Positions 27,155 through 35,363 of a stretch of DNA of 64,000 nucleotides are shown piece after piece. Position numbers and translations under genes: made by a program. The notes under the pieces are model-generated. The model saw only the letters and a list, made by a program, of their open reading frames with translations. It was not told the origin of the DNA and made no database searches. Numbering within the stretch: the stretch's first letter is position 1; the number at the start of each line of letters is the position of its first letter. Source of the DNA: JBQTGK01 sp052400665 (lineage in GTDB: Bacteria; Bacteroidota; Bacteroidia; Bacteroidales; Marinifilaceae); assembly GCA_052400665.1 (NCBI GenBank), contig JBQTGK010000001.1; one strand, given 5' to 3'.

Positions 27155-27748
27155 TTAATAGGTACTTAATCCGATTCCTAATAAAAGTGCACCAATAAGA
27201 AAGGACAACAAGGCAGAAACTAAGATAACAACAACAAGGCTTAGAATAAAATAATTTATCTTTTTATCTTCAGCAACATTGGTTATTGGAACAAATCCTA
27301 AATAAAGAATATATAAACTGTAGATTCCTGCAACCAGACCTAAAATTGAAAGACTGGGAACCATATAAAAAACCCCGGCCAACCATGTTGGAGTATAAGC
27401 ATAACCAACAAGTTTAACAGCATTTGGTAAGCTAACACAGGTATGAAAACTAGCTGCTAATTTATGGATGCAAAAAGCACTTATTATTACTCCCAAAAAT
27501 GCGCCTAAAAATGCCAATATGGCCTGATGCAAACCCCAGGTGAGCGAAGCCACTTTAAAATAACTTCCCATTCCAATTAATCCATAGCCAATAAAAGAGG
27601 CAATGGTCGGAATTAGCGCAAGAGGAAGAATATAGCTCGTTAAAAAATCTTTAAGCTGAACTTCTTCATTACTTATTTTTAGCCAAGCCGATTTTGGATT
27701 AAGAATAACAAGCTTAACTCTGTCGATTAAATATTCAATGTTTATCAT
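27155..27748 (-). CDS. YIP1-family membrane protein
   Basis: 197 residues with five hydrophobic segments and the N-terminal soluble part VILNPKSAWLKISNEE, which is the typical opening of bacterial YIP1-domain proteins. Function unknown. It is the last of a close minus-strand series (gaps 21, 58 and 19 bases to the next genes upstream). Confidence 0.78.
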   Translation of the reverse strand: MINIEYLIDRVKLVILNPKSAWLKISNEEVQLKDFLTSYILPLALIPTIASFIGYGLIGMGSYFKVASLTWGLHQAILAFLGAFLGVIISAFCIHKLAASFHTCVSLPNAVKLVGYAYTPTWLAGVFYMVPSLSILGLVAGIYSLYILYLGFVPITNVAEDKKINYFILSLVVVILVSALLSFLIGALLLGIGLSTY

Positions 27749-27769
27749 TTTTACAGATTTAGCATATTC

Positions 27770-28540
27770 CTATGATTCTAATAAACTATTTAACAAGCCA
27801 CCACTACTTTCCTTTCTAGTATTTGAAGATCCAGTACTCAACTGACTAATTAATTTATTAATTGGCATAGATTGTAACCACACTTTCCCTGTTCCTCGCA
27901 GTGTTGCTAAAAATAGTCCTTCACCTCCAAAAACCATCGATTTTAAGTTACCTGCCTGCTCCACACTAAAGTCTATTCCTTCCTGAAAACCAACTACACA
28001 GCCAGTATCTACCCTTAGGGTTTCGCCATTCAAGTCATGTTCTATTAATGTTCCTCCGGCATGAATAAAAGCCTTTCCATCGCCTTGTAATTTCTGAAGA
28101 ATAAAACCCTCACCGCCAAAAAAGCCGGCTCCCAGTTTACGATTAAAGTGCATACTTATTTTCGTTCCCAATGCGGCGCATAAAAATGCATCGCGCTGCA
28201 CGATTACCGTACCGCCCATTTGCTCTAAATCTAATGGCACAATCGTACCTGGATAAGGAGCAGCAAAAGCAACCTGACTTTTACCAGCACCTGTATGAGT
28301 AAAATGAGTTATAAAAATCGATTCGCCGGTTATCTTGCGAGAAGCAGCCGAAAGAAGCTTTCCAAATAAACCTTTATCTGGCTCCGAGCCATCGCCCATT
28401 TTTGCTTTAAATTCTATTCCCTCTTTCATGTAAAGCATTGCACCAGCCTCAGCAATTACCGTTTCGTTTGTATCCAACTCTATTTCTACTAGTTGAATAT
28501 CGTGACCTTTAATTTTATAATCTATTTCGTGAGATTTCAT
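27770..28540 (-). CDS. TIGR00266/AIM24-family protein
   Basis: 256 residues, rich in Gly and beta strands, with the family segments VEIELDTNETVIAEAGAMLYM (about 18-38) and AFLCAALGTKISMHFNRKLGAGFFGGEGF (about 113-141), and GGEGLFLATLRGTGKVWLQS near the end. The fold is a pseudo-symmetric beta prism related to mitochondrial AIM24. The bacterial role is unknown; no signal peptide. It is set in the envelope/membrane gene series. Confidence 0.88.
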   Translation of the reverse strand: MKSHEIDYKIKGHDIQLVEIELDTNETVIAEAGAMLYMKEGIEFKAKMGDGSEPDKGLFGKLLSAASRKITGESIFITHFTHTGAGKSQVAFAAPYPGTIVPLDLEQMGGTVIVQRDAFLCAALGTKISMHFNRKLGAGFFGGEGFILQKLQGDGKAFIHAGGTLIEHDLNGETLRVDTGCVVGFQEGIDFSVEQAGNLKSMVFGGEGLFLATLRGTGKVWLQSMPINKLISQLSTGSSNTRKESSGGLLNSLLES

Positions 28541-28598
28541 GAATATTTTTTTTTAAAGATTTTGTATTTATTTGAGTTATTAACAAATTGTTAATATC

Positions 28599-29123
28599 CT
28601 AATTTTTCATTCCTACAAAAAGAGCAATTATGAATAATCCGATTTTCTTTATTACCTGCAAAAGCATTAATAAACCAACAAAACAAAATAAAAGCGGTCC
28701 ATAGGTTATTACATAAGTTAAAAAGCCTGCTCCCGGTTCAAGCATCGATATACTCTGTATTTTAGGATTATAATAAACACTTACCACCTCTCCTACACGG
28801 TATTTATTTAAATCTTTTTCAACTTCAGAATAACTACTTGTACTGCTTTCAACAGAAGAAATTCTACTGCCAGTATAATTTACTCCCTCCACCTCATAAG
28901 AGTATTCTATATCTGCGCTATACATTGTTTTTCCATCACTTTTCTTACTATTTACTTTAGAGTGAGTAACTTCTCCCTGAACTGCTGGCCATTTTTCAGA
29001 AGCTTTTGCCTCATCTATAATGGTTTGACTTATATGTTTATAAAAAAGCCAGCCTCCTACAATAAATACCAATGCAAAAATAAAAGTGGCAAATATTGAA
29101 CTTTGTCTTGTTTCCATAATCAA
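28599..29123 (-). CDS. DUF3592 membrane protein
   Basis: 174 residues with an N-terminal membrane segment (about 10-28), an extracytoplasmic beta domain containing WPAVQGEVTHSKV and YSYEVEGVNYTG (DUF3592 hallmarks: W...GxI...Y.Y...G..Y.G), and one or two C-terminal membrane segments. No function known. It is 19 bases downstream of the next exported-protein gene. Confidence 0.75.
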   Translation of the reverse strand: MIMETRQSSIFATFIFALVFIVGGWLFYKHISQTIIDEAKASEKWPAVQGEVTHSKVNSKKSDGKTMYSADIEYSYEVEGVNYTGSRISSVESSTSSYSEVEKDLNKYRVGEVVSVYYNPKIQSISMLEPGAGFLTYVITYGPLLFCFVGLLMLLQVIKKIGLFIIALFVGMKN

Positions 29124-29142
29124 ATATTTTACTTAGATTTTT

Positions 29143-30198
29143 CTAAAAATTAAACTGGTCCAAAATTGAAAGCATTTCACTCTTACTTTGAGCTGCACTT
29201 GATACAAGAATTATGTAAGTATCGTAATTTGGAATATCAACAATTAATGAAGTATCATCCTCATCATCCATTTTACCATACATACATTTCTTTCCTTTGT
29301 GAGTAAAACTTTCTAAGTTTCCTATCTGACCAGGATTTCCATTCTTACGAGATGTGGCTGCCACAGCTAAAGTTTCGCTCATTCCTTTCATAAACATAGC
29401 GCTGTATGTACCCTTATTGTTCATTACCATCATTTTTCGATAGCCATTGTACTCGAACTCACTGGCCTCTTTCTCGAATTTACCATAAGGATACTTCACA
29501 GGAATCAAATCAATGTCCTCATCATCGCTATCCTCATCATCGAAGCTATCCATACCACCCATCATTTGTTGCTGATACTGATTCTGATCTTCGTAAGTGA
29601 TACTTCCTGGAGGAGTAAATTTACTTTTTGATATACTGATATTCTTTTCGAACTTAACAGCTGTTTCTGTAGTTTTTATGCCTAACATTTCGGCATCCGA
29701 TTTTAATGCGATGCCTTTATAAATCCAGCATTTTGCACCCATTAATTTTACGATTTCGCACTTATTTCCCAGAACATTCTCTGTTCCAACAATCTCACCA
29801 CCAAAAGCTTCTAAAATATCTTTTCCTATCTTTTGCTTTTCGGCTTCGGTCATATTCTCATTTATTTGTGCCATTTCCTGATAATAAGGAAGGTTTCCTT
29901 TTTGTCCGGTATTCTCAATTAAATTAGCCGACCAAAACTGTTTTCCATCCATTATAGTAATATCGTGAGTTTTGGTTTCAGTGCTAATTCCAAACATTTT
30001 GCTTCTACTTACCGATTTTGTTTCCGTTCTAGATAAACTTCCATAATTATCCCACCAAATTGATTTGGTGCCCGTAGTATTTCCACTTAATTGATATTCA
30101 ACATGACCAGATTTAACAGCATATTGTTGAATTTTTTGTTGTGCACCACTAGCGAAGCTCAACATTAAACAGGTTAAAATCAGAATTATTTGTTTCAT
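29143..30198 (-). CDS. Exported protein, DUF4412-like
   Basis: 351 residues with a signal peptide ending near SFASGAQ (about 19). The body has YAVKSGHVEYQLSGNTTGTKSIWWDNYG, DITIMDGKQFWSANL and LGNKCEIVKLMGAKCWIYKGIALKS, an arrangement seen in periplasmic proteins with a DUF4412-type beta fold. A low-complexity Asp/Glu stretch (FDDEDSDDEDIDL, about 217-229) divides the protein in two halves. Function unknown; probably first gene of the unit that runs to the YIP1 gene. Confidence 0.6.
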   Translation of the reverse strand: MKQIILILTCLMLSFASGAQQKIQQYAVKSGHVEYQLSGNTTGTKSIWWDNYGSLSRTETKSVSRSKMFGISTETKTHDITIMDGKQFWSANLIENTGQKGNLPYYQEMAQINENMTEAEKQKIGKDILEAFGGEIVGTENVLGNKCEIVKLMGAKCWIYKGIALKSDAEMLGIKTTETAVKFEKNISISKSKFTPPGSITYEDQNQYQQQMMGGMDSFDDEDSDDEDIDLIPVKYPYGKFEKEASEFEYNGYRKMMVMNNKGTYSAMFMKGMSETLAVAATSRKNGNPGQIGNLESFTHKGKKCMYGKMDDEDDTSLIVDIPNYDTYIILVSSAAQSKSEMLSILDQFNF

Positions 30199-30282
30199 GT
30201 TTTTTTGATTTATTAATTAAACGGTTTTTCTATCTGTAAAACAGAAATATAACAGTAGTATAAATTACAAAAAGTTTAAATA

Positions 30283-30359
30283 ACTTCCCGTCTGAATCTC
30301 ACATTTTAAGGTTGTTAGGTTGTAAAGTGAATTGATTTTAAAAAGATCAGACAGGAAGT
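30283..30359. repeat. Spaced inverted repeat ACTTCCYGTCTGA
   Basis: Arms ACTTCCCGTCTGA (30283-30295) and TCAGACAGGAAGT (30347-30359) are inverted with one mismatch and 51 bases between them, lying in the intergenic gap upstream of the exported-protein gene and after the beta-barrel gene on the minus strand. It may be a long-loop hairpin or a pair of protein-binding sites. Confidence 0.4.
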
Positions 30360-30392
30360 ATTGATAATTGTATTTAGTTACTAAACAATTAT

Positions 30393-30950
30393 TTAAAAAT
30401 GATAAAGAATTCCTACACCAACCGATAAGTAATTTGCATTACCAATAGTGTATTTCATATCTGCATTAAAGTACATTTTATCAGAAATTGCAAAGCGACT
30501 TCCAATACCAATATTAACACCAAAATCACTACCTGAATCGTCTATTTCGGAAGTCAACTCTCCCATAAAATCATCGATGTAATCGTCATACTCACCATAG
30601 TCTTCACCATACGAATCTGCACCATCAAAATCCCATTTCCAGAAAGTAAGATTCAAACCACCAATAGCATAAAATGTACTTTTGTCGTTATTGGAAAACA
30701 CATAATGAGCATCAAAATCTAAAGTTGACCAATTCACATTATTCTTCTTAAAATAATAAGTAAAAGCAGGAGCAATTTCCCATGTATCACTTGCTAAATA
30801 GACACCTTTAGCTTCAATACCCATTGTACTGATATCTGTTGCATACTTAAGACCAGCTCCGGCCATAATTTTTGAGTCTTGTGCTTGAGTTGTTAAACTA
30901 AAACATACTGTAAGCACTGTTGCGCATAGTAAAATAAATTTGTTTTTCAT
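30393..30950 (-). CDS. Small outer-membrane beta-barrel protein
   Basis: 185 residues with a signal peptide (cleavage near TQAQ, about 23) and alternating amphipathic strands typical of an 8-strand barrel, ending in the aromatic C-terminal GILYHF that the BAM complex recognises. An acidic loop EDYGEYDDYIDDFMGE lies at about 117-132. Function unknown. It is 32 bases downstream of a lipoprotein gene, so the two are likely cotranscribed. Confidence 0.78.
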   Translation of the reverse strand: MKNKFILLCATVLTVCFSLTTQAQDSKIMAGAGLKYATDISTMGIEAKGVYLASDTWEIAPAFTYYFKKNNVNWSTLDFDAHYVFSNNDKSTFYAIGGLNLTFWKWDFDGADSYGEDYGEYDDYIDDFMGELTSEIDDSGSDFGVNIGIGSRFAISDKMYFNADMKYTIGNANYLSVGVGILYHF

Positions 30951-30982
30951 TTTTTTAATTTTTAAACGGTTATTAATTAAGG

Positions 30983-31513
30983 TTATAAAATTTCTACTTC
31001 AACATCTACCAAGGCCGTTGTTTCTATATTAAAACTTACCGGCTGCTCGCTAACTGTTCCTGTAAATGATATTTTGAGATTTTTATTTAGTAATAATGTA
31101 TTAGCAACTGCATCTAATTGCTCTGTGGTGAAATTCACAAAGAGTGGCTGATTTAACGATACTGTAGGAATGTCATAATCGAAATTCAAATCAGGAACAC
31201 TAACATTTAATGATTTTACTTCGCCACCTGTTAAATTGCTTATCTTACAATTTACTGATGTTACATCAACCCCTTCAAGCTTGTTTAAATAGTCTTTAAG
31301 CTCTTTTATATCAGCAAAATCAAGACTAATGGTTTCGGAGAACGAATAAACTTCTGCCACTTTCACACTTCCAGTTTCATTCGCATTTACATTTATTGTT
31401 GTGTTTTTTGATACTTCTATATCGTAAAAATCTTTTGTTTTCAGATCATTTACTTTATCACAGGATGTAAATCCAATAACAATTGTCAGTAAAATAAATA
31501 ATGTATTTTTCAT
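30983..31513 (-). CDS. Lipoprotein of unknown function
   Basis: 176 residues from the internal start MKNTLFILLTIVIGFTSCDK; the upstream ATG would add 20 residues before the signal. The lipobox is FTSC (Cys about 18). The body is a predicted all-beta domain with many Asn, Val and Ser and no motif I recognise (TTINVNANETGSVKV, FNIETTALVDVEVEIL). It probably belongs with the beta-barrel gene downstream. Confidence 0.65.
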   Translation of the reverse strand: MKNTLFILLTIVIGFTSCDKVNDLKTKDFYDIEVSKNTTINVNANETGSVKVAEVYSFSETISLDFADIKELKDYLNKLEGVDVTSVNCKISNLTGGEVKSLNVSVPDLNFDYDIPTVSLNQPLFVNFTTEQLDAVANTLLLNKNLKISFTGTVSEQPVSFNIETTALVDVEVEIL

Positions 31514-31637
31514 TTTTACTTTTTTTGATTTATAAATTATGATTATTAAATTGTTTAATCTCACATTAATCAACGAGATTATTTAACACTAAATACTCAT
31601 TAGCTCAATATTATAAATAGAGTTTATTTTTACTATT

Positions 31638-32552
31638 TTATTTATTTACCTCGTATACAAACAGCGTATGCTTTGCCTTGGCTATAACATAATCAGACGT
31701 TGCACTAGTTAGTTCGGAGATATCGTATTTGTTCGAAAATTGATTGAACTTTTTTGCCAAACCAGGGCGTGTTGCCATTGCAAAACCAGAAAGAGGCAAA
31801 CCACTTTGGTTAAAAGCATCCAATAACCAACTGTATTTAGCATTAGTAATCGTTAATCCTGGTAATCGATTTTCATCTTTGCTGGTGGATAATATCATTC
31901 TTGAATCATAAGTACCCACAACTTTGCTCATTGTGCCATCTCTTTTCATGGAATAAACAGGAACAGTATCGTCAGCACGAACTTCAAGAGTTTTAAAAAC
32001 CACATAAGTATCACCTTCATCTGTAGAAAATAACATACGCAAATCTTCGTCTTCTGAAAAAGGTTCAAACGCTAACGTTTTTGTATTATAGATTAAAGGT
32101 TGTTTCGAAAATGTACCACAGTAAAACACCAGCTTGGTATGGACAGCATTTGCTGAATGTGGTATATAAACCTCTTCTTTTTCCTTGTAATACAATTTTA
32201 TTCGGTCTTTTTTATGATCGAATCCGTAAATGGCATCGAAAAACGGGAGTCCTTGCCCATCGTTTTGTTTCATTGTAACCAGATATATTATTCCATCGTC
32301 GCAAGGCAGCATATATGCAATTGGATTCTTGGGCAAAACGCATTTAAAACGCTGCATTAGTTCCTTTTTTTCTATATTATACAATGCCAGGTTGGGTTTA
32401 TCACCAATATTTTCAACCACTGCCATTATTGGCTCTTCGTTGATTAATACTGCTGCTCCACATTCTTCAAGCGATAAAATAGGTTCTATTTTTTGTGCAT
32501 TTGCTGTTACAATACAGCTGATAGCTATTAAAAGTGTTTTTAGTTTTTTCAT
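31638..32552 (-). CDS. Exported protein of unknown function
   Basis: 304 residues with a signal peptide (SCIVTANAQ, about 20). Repeated short beta units such as VENIGDKPNLALYNIE, DDGIIYLVTM and KTLEVRADDTVPVYSMKRDG suggest a beta-propeller-like or WD-like repeat fold, but no family can be named. It lies in the series under the OmpA-family gene. A CAAAAATA (reverse TAnnTTTG) element at 32624-32631 may give it its own promoter. Confidence 0.6.
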   Translation of the reverse strand: MKKLKTLLIAISCIVTANAQKIEPILSLEECGAAVLINEEPIMAVVENIGDKPNLALYNIEKKELMQRFKCVLPKNPIAYMLPCDDGIIYLVTMKQNDGQGLPFFDAIYGFDHKKDRIKLYYKEKEEVYIPHSANAVHTKLVFYCGTFSKQPLIYNTKTLAFEPFSEDEDLRMLFSTDEGDTYVVFKTLEVRADDTVPVYSMKRDGTMSKVVGTYDSRMILSTSKDENRLPGLTITNAKYSWLLDAFNQSGLPLSGFAMATRPGLAKKFNQFSNKYDISELTSATSDYVIAKAKHTLFVYEVNK

Positions 32553-32639
32553 GATATAATTTAAATAGACGTAATTGCTTGTTTTGGTTTTCGGGTAAGA
32601 GATATTTTACCTGCATATCTGCTCAAAAATAAAATGAAA

Positions 32640-33104
32640 TTATTCCTGTTCTATTTCTCCATATTTAGCCTGGATTTGTTCCATACGTTTTTCGAAGCGT
32701 GTCCAAACAATTTCTAGAGCCACCAATTCTTCATCAGAAAGTTGCTCGCCTAACTGCGAACGCTTGTCCATATACTCGCCCCACTTTCCCATTATTGTTG
32801 TTGATTTTACAGCTATCTGAGCAGTAGCTTTCACTAATTTTAATTGATCTATCATGCCCAGTTCCGACTCGTCAACACCAACATATTCACCAACATCTTC
32901 CATGGTTTCGTCAATCATAAGCGCATACTCGTCTGCGACTTCGCTCATACCTACAATAAACTCAACAACTTCTTTGTTATCTTTTAACTCAGCAGGAATT
33001 TCAACCTCCATTTTACCCAACTTATCATCGACTTTGTTACCACCACCACAACTTATTAATAATGCAAGTGCAAGTCCACTGAATAAGAATTTTAGATTTT
33101 TCAT
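32640..33104 (-). CDS. Small helical lipoprotein
   Basis: 154 residues from MKNLKFLFSGLALALLISCGGG, with lipobox LISC (Cys about 19); an ATG 11 codons further upstream precedes the signal peptide and is not preferred. The mature part is acidic and helical (VADEYALMIDETMEDVGEYVG; ELVALEIVWTRFEKRMEQIQ). Family not recognised. It follows the OmpA-family gene by 90 bases on the same strand. Confidence 0.65.
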   Translation of the reverse strand: MKNLKFLFSGLALALLISCGGGNKVDDKLGKMEVEIPAELKDNKEVVEFIVGMSEVADEYALMIDETMEDVGEYVGVDESELGMIDQLKLVKATAQIAVKSTTIMGKWGEYMDKRSQLGEQLSDEELVALEIVWTRFEKRMEQIQAKYGEIEQE

Positions 33105-33194
33105 TTTATTTATTTTTAAAGGAACAATTTGATACATATTTTTTCGTCACAATATTTATCATCTTTCAATAATATTTTCGCACTATCGTCTTGC

Positions 33195-34763
33195 TTAAAA
33201 TATCACAAACTCTACTCTACGGTTATTTGCTTTTCCTTCAGGTGTATTGTTGTTATCAATTGGGGTGCTTTCGCCAAAACCTTTGCTGCTTAAACGATCG
33301 CTTGAAATTCCCATACCAATAAGTTTATTCATTACTGTTTCTGCTCGTTGCTCCGAAAGTATTTGGTTTTTAGTTGCATCACCATCTGCATCGGTATGAC
33401 CTTCAACACTAAATTTAAGATCAAGCTTTTTACTCATTAGCTCGTAAATTTTATTTATTGAACCCATACTTTCACGCTTAAGCGTTGCTTTATTTACATC
33501 GAAACGGATACCATTACAAACGATCTTACCTTCGGTCATTACACGTTCATAATACTTTACACCACCTTTGGCTATACGGAAATTCTTTGCATAAAAAGCC
33601 TGATTATCCGATGCTTTAGCAAAATAAGGATAGAACGTGAAGCCTGTTGGATTATAAGGGTAGCGAGGAATATTAACCAGACGGGTATCATCAAGGTACA
33701 CCTTTAATTTTCCTTTTGTAAAAGCAAGCGACACGTGTGTCCAAACTCCATTTTTATTATAGGAATAATCTCTTTCTGGGTGCTCGACATAGCCATTTGT
33801 TGGAGTATCTACCCTAATAGGTGTGATTTGAAATTCCTGAGTCTTATTTTTAGGATTATTTTTACGATCAGTTAAGTAAATTGAAAGCCTATTTCCTTTT
33901 TTTGGTGTGTAATAATCAAATTCTATTGTGAATACATCAGGTAAATAATCTTCATTTGAGTTTTTAAGATATGGAATTATCTTACCACCATCTAAAAACA
34001 TAAGTACATTTTCACCATTAACACTGGCAATTTCAACTTGACCACTTATTAAATCCCAACGACTAGGGAACTCACCATTTTCTTCCATAATATCGGGACC
34101 ATCTTCAAAAATCACCTCATCACCTGGAACAAAATCAAACTTACTCCATTGTACATCCATTTTAGGAGTTGCAACAGCACCTGTTGTAAAAGTTCCACCA
34201 CCACCTGGCATATATTGTCCGTTTGAAGTTCTTCCTTTAAAACTCCAAGAGTAAGTTGTATTAGGTTTTAAGTCTTTACATTCTTTTGTATTATTGCTCG
34301 AAGCTCCCAACATTTTCATAGGGTTAGTTTCGCCTTCTTCTAAATAAAGTTCGTAGCTGGCAGCTTTAAAACTGTTGTCATCCATTGGAGTCCATTTTAA
34401 GCTAAACGTAGTAGGTACATCGGTAGCTCCATCAGGAGGGTACATGCCGAATTGGTTAAATAAGATTTCGGGATCTTGTCCGGCAACCGAATTATTACCT
34501 CCCGACGAGTTATGGGAATTATTGGCTATAATGGTATTATGATTTGAACCATTGCCTTTCTTTTTCTTCTTTTTCTTTTTACCAAAAAGACTTCCCAAGC
34601 CTTCTTCTAATTTATCGAAGCCTTTATCTACTCCTTTTTCTATTTTATTGTTCGCTCGTCGAGTACCTTGCTTTTTAACAACCTTTTCTGGATCTACTAC
34701 CTGTGCATTTACTATTGTAATACTTAGTGTAAGTAATAATGTAAAAAAGACTAGTTTTTTCAT
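33195..34763 (-). CDS. OmpA-family protein with FnIII-like and LamG-like domains
   Basis: 522 residues: signal peptide (about 1-20), a basic linker with a run of eight Lys (GKKKKKKKKG, about 67-76), a fibronectin-III-like domain (about 110-195: YPPDGATDVPTTFSLKWTP), a concanavalin/LamG-like domain (about 205-400: VFTIEFDYYTPKKGNRLSIYL), and a C-terminal OmpA domain (about 410-522) with the peptidoglycan-binding residues in GHTDADG and NQILSEQRAETV, ending RRVEFVIF. It should tie an outer-membrane or surface beta module to peptidoglycan. It heads the minus-strand envelope series and is preceded by the repeated ACAAATGTTCCA sites. Confidence 0.82.
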   Translation of the reverse strand: MKKLVFFTLLLTLSITIVNAQVVDPEKVVKKQGTRRANNKIEKGVDKGFDKLEEGLGSLFGKKKKKKKKGNGSNHNTIIANNSHNSSGGNNSVAGQDPEILFNQFGMYPPDGATDVPTTFSLKWTPMDDNSFKAASYELYLEEGETNPMKMLGASSNNTKECKDLKPNTTYSWSFKGRTSNGQYMPGGGGTFTTGAVATPKMDVQWSKFDFVPGDEVIFEDGPDIMEENGEFPSRWDLISGQVEIASVNGENVLMFLDGGKIIPYLKNSNEDYLPDVFTIEFDYYTPKKGNRLSIYLTDRKNNPKNKTQEFQITPIRVDTPTNGYVEHPERDYSYNKNGVWTHVSLAFTKGKLKVYLDDTRLVNIPRYPYNPTGFTFYPYFAKASDNQAFYAKNFRIAKGGVKYYERVMTEGKIVCNGIRFDVNKATLKRESMGSINKIYELMSKKLDLKFSVEGHTDADGDATKNQILSEQRAETVMNKLIGMGISSDRLSSKGFGESTPIDNNNTPEGKANNRRVEFVIF

Positions 34764-34835
34764 GAGTTCATTTTTTGGTTTTGATTACAATGTAAATGTA
34801 TGGCGGGTTTAAATTTTTAAATAGAAGCTATGTTT

Positions 34836-34843
34836 CAAATATA
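34836..34843 (-). promoter_or_regulatory. -7 promoter element for the OmpA-family gene
   Basis: Plus-strand CAAATATA, i.e. TATATTTG on the minus strand, a perfect TAnnTTTG, 73 bases upstream of the start codon. No TTG is found at -33; instead the first ACAAATGTTCCA repeat lies immediately upstream, as expected for an activator-dependent promoter. Confidence 0.5.
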
Positions 34844-34846
34844 ATC

Positions 34847-35116
34847 ACAAATGTTCCAACCCTTGATTAATAGATATTTACACCTCTTTAAATAAACAAT
34901 AATCACTAGATATGGAACAATTGTTATAATTTATCAGATCCTCTGAATTTGCAATCGAAAAGCTGCCATCAAGCCCACAAAACCAGCACAACTCTCTACA
35001 TATATGCAAGTTAGTACACTTTTTAGTAGGATTATTATGAAAATAATCAGTTAAAAAAACAACATATAAAAAAGAGGTATTACAAATGTTCCATCGATTT
35101 GTACAAATGTTCCATC
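34847..35116. promoter_or_regulatory. Four ACAAATGTTCCA repeats in a 600-bp control region
   Basis: Copies: 34847-34860 (ACAAATGTTCCAAC), 34913-34925 on the opposite strand (reverse complement AACAATTGTTCCA, one mismatch), 35082-35095 and 35103-35116 (both ACAAATGTTCCATC). The last two are direct repeats whose starts are 21 bases apart, two helical turns. They fill the gap 34764-35363 between the OmpA-family gene and the AraC-type hybrid regulator, and no coding frame there looks real. Best reading: operator sites for the adjacent regulator. Confidence 0.55.
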
Positions 35117-35311
35117 TACTATATTTCAGATAGTTACAACAACACTGACACACTTATTACATATATAGAAGAAAACTATAATTCAAAATTATCTACAAAA
35201 ATCACTAGGTATTGAACTTGAATTCCTATAAAAATCAATTCTAATGGGAGAATCAAAATCAATTAATTAGTCTCTTTATTGAATAGCTATCTATTCAAAT
35301 AATAATAGAGC

Positions 35312-35344
35312 AAAAAAAATGGCTCACTACAAGTGAACCATTTC
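35312..35344 (-). terminator. Intrinsic terminator of the hybrid regulator gene
   Basis: On the minus strand AAATGGTTCAC / GTGAGCCATTT with a 5-base loop, then a run of eight T. It starts 20 bases after the regulator stop codon, so the downstream OmpA-family gene needs its own promoter. Confidence 0.8.
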
Positions 35345-35363
35345 GAACTATTATAATTTTATT

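Noticed and set aside
32854..33132. 92-residue plus-strand frame opposite the small lipoprotein
   Set aside because: Ser/Thr-rich antisense shadow of a gene with a clear lipobox.
34847..35116. CRISPR-like array from the repeated 12-mers
   Set aside because: Only four short copies, irregular spacing (21 to about 170 bases), one inverted, and no cas genes.
34878..35153. 91-residue minus-strand frame in the control region
   Set aside because: Composition is Cys/Asn-rich and repeated because it reads through the ACAAATGTTCCA repeats; no start context or domain. The DNA is better explained as regulatory.
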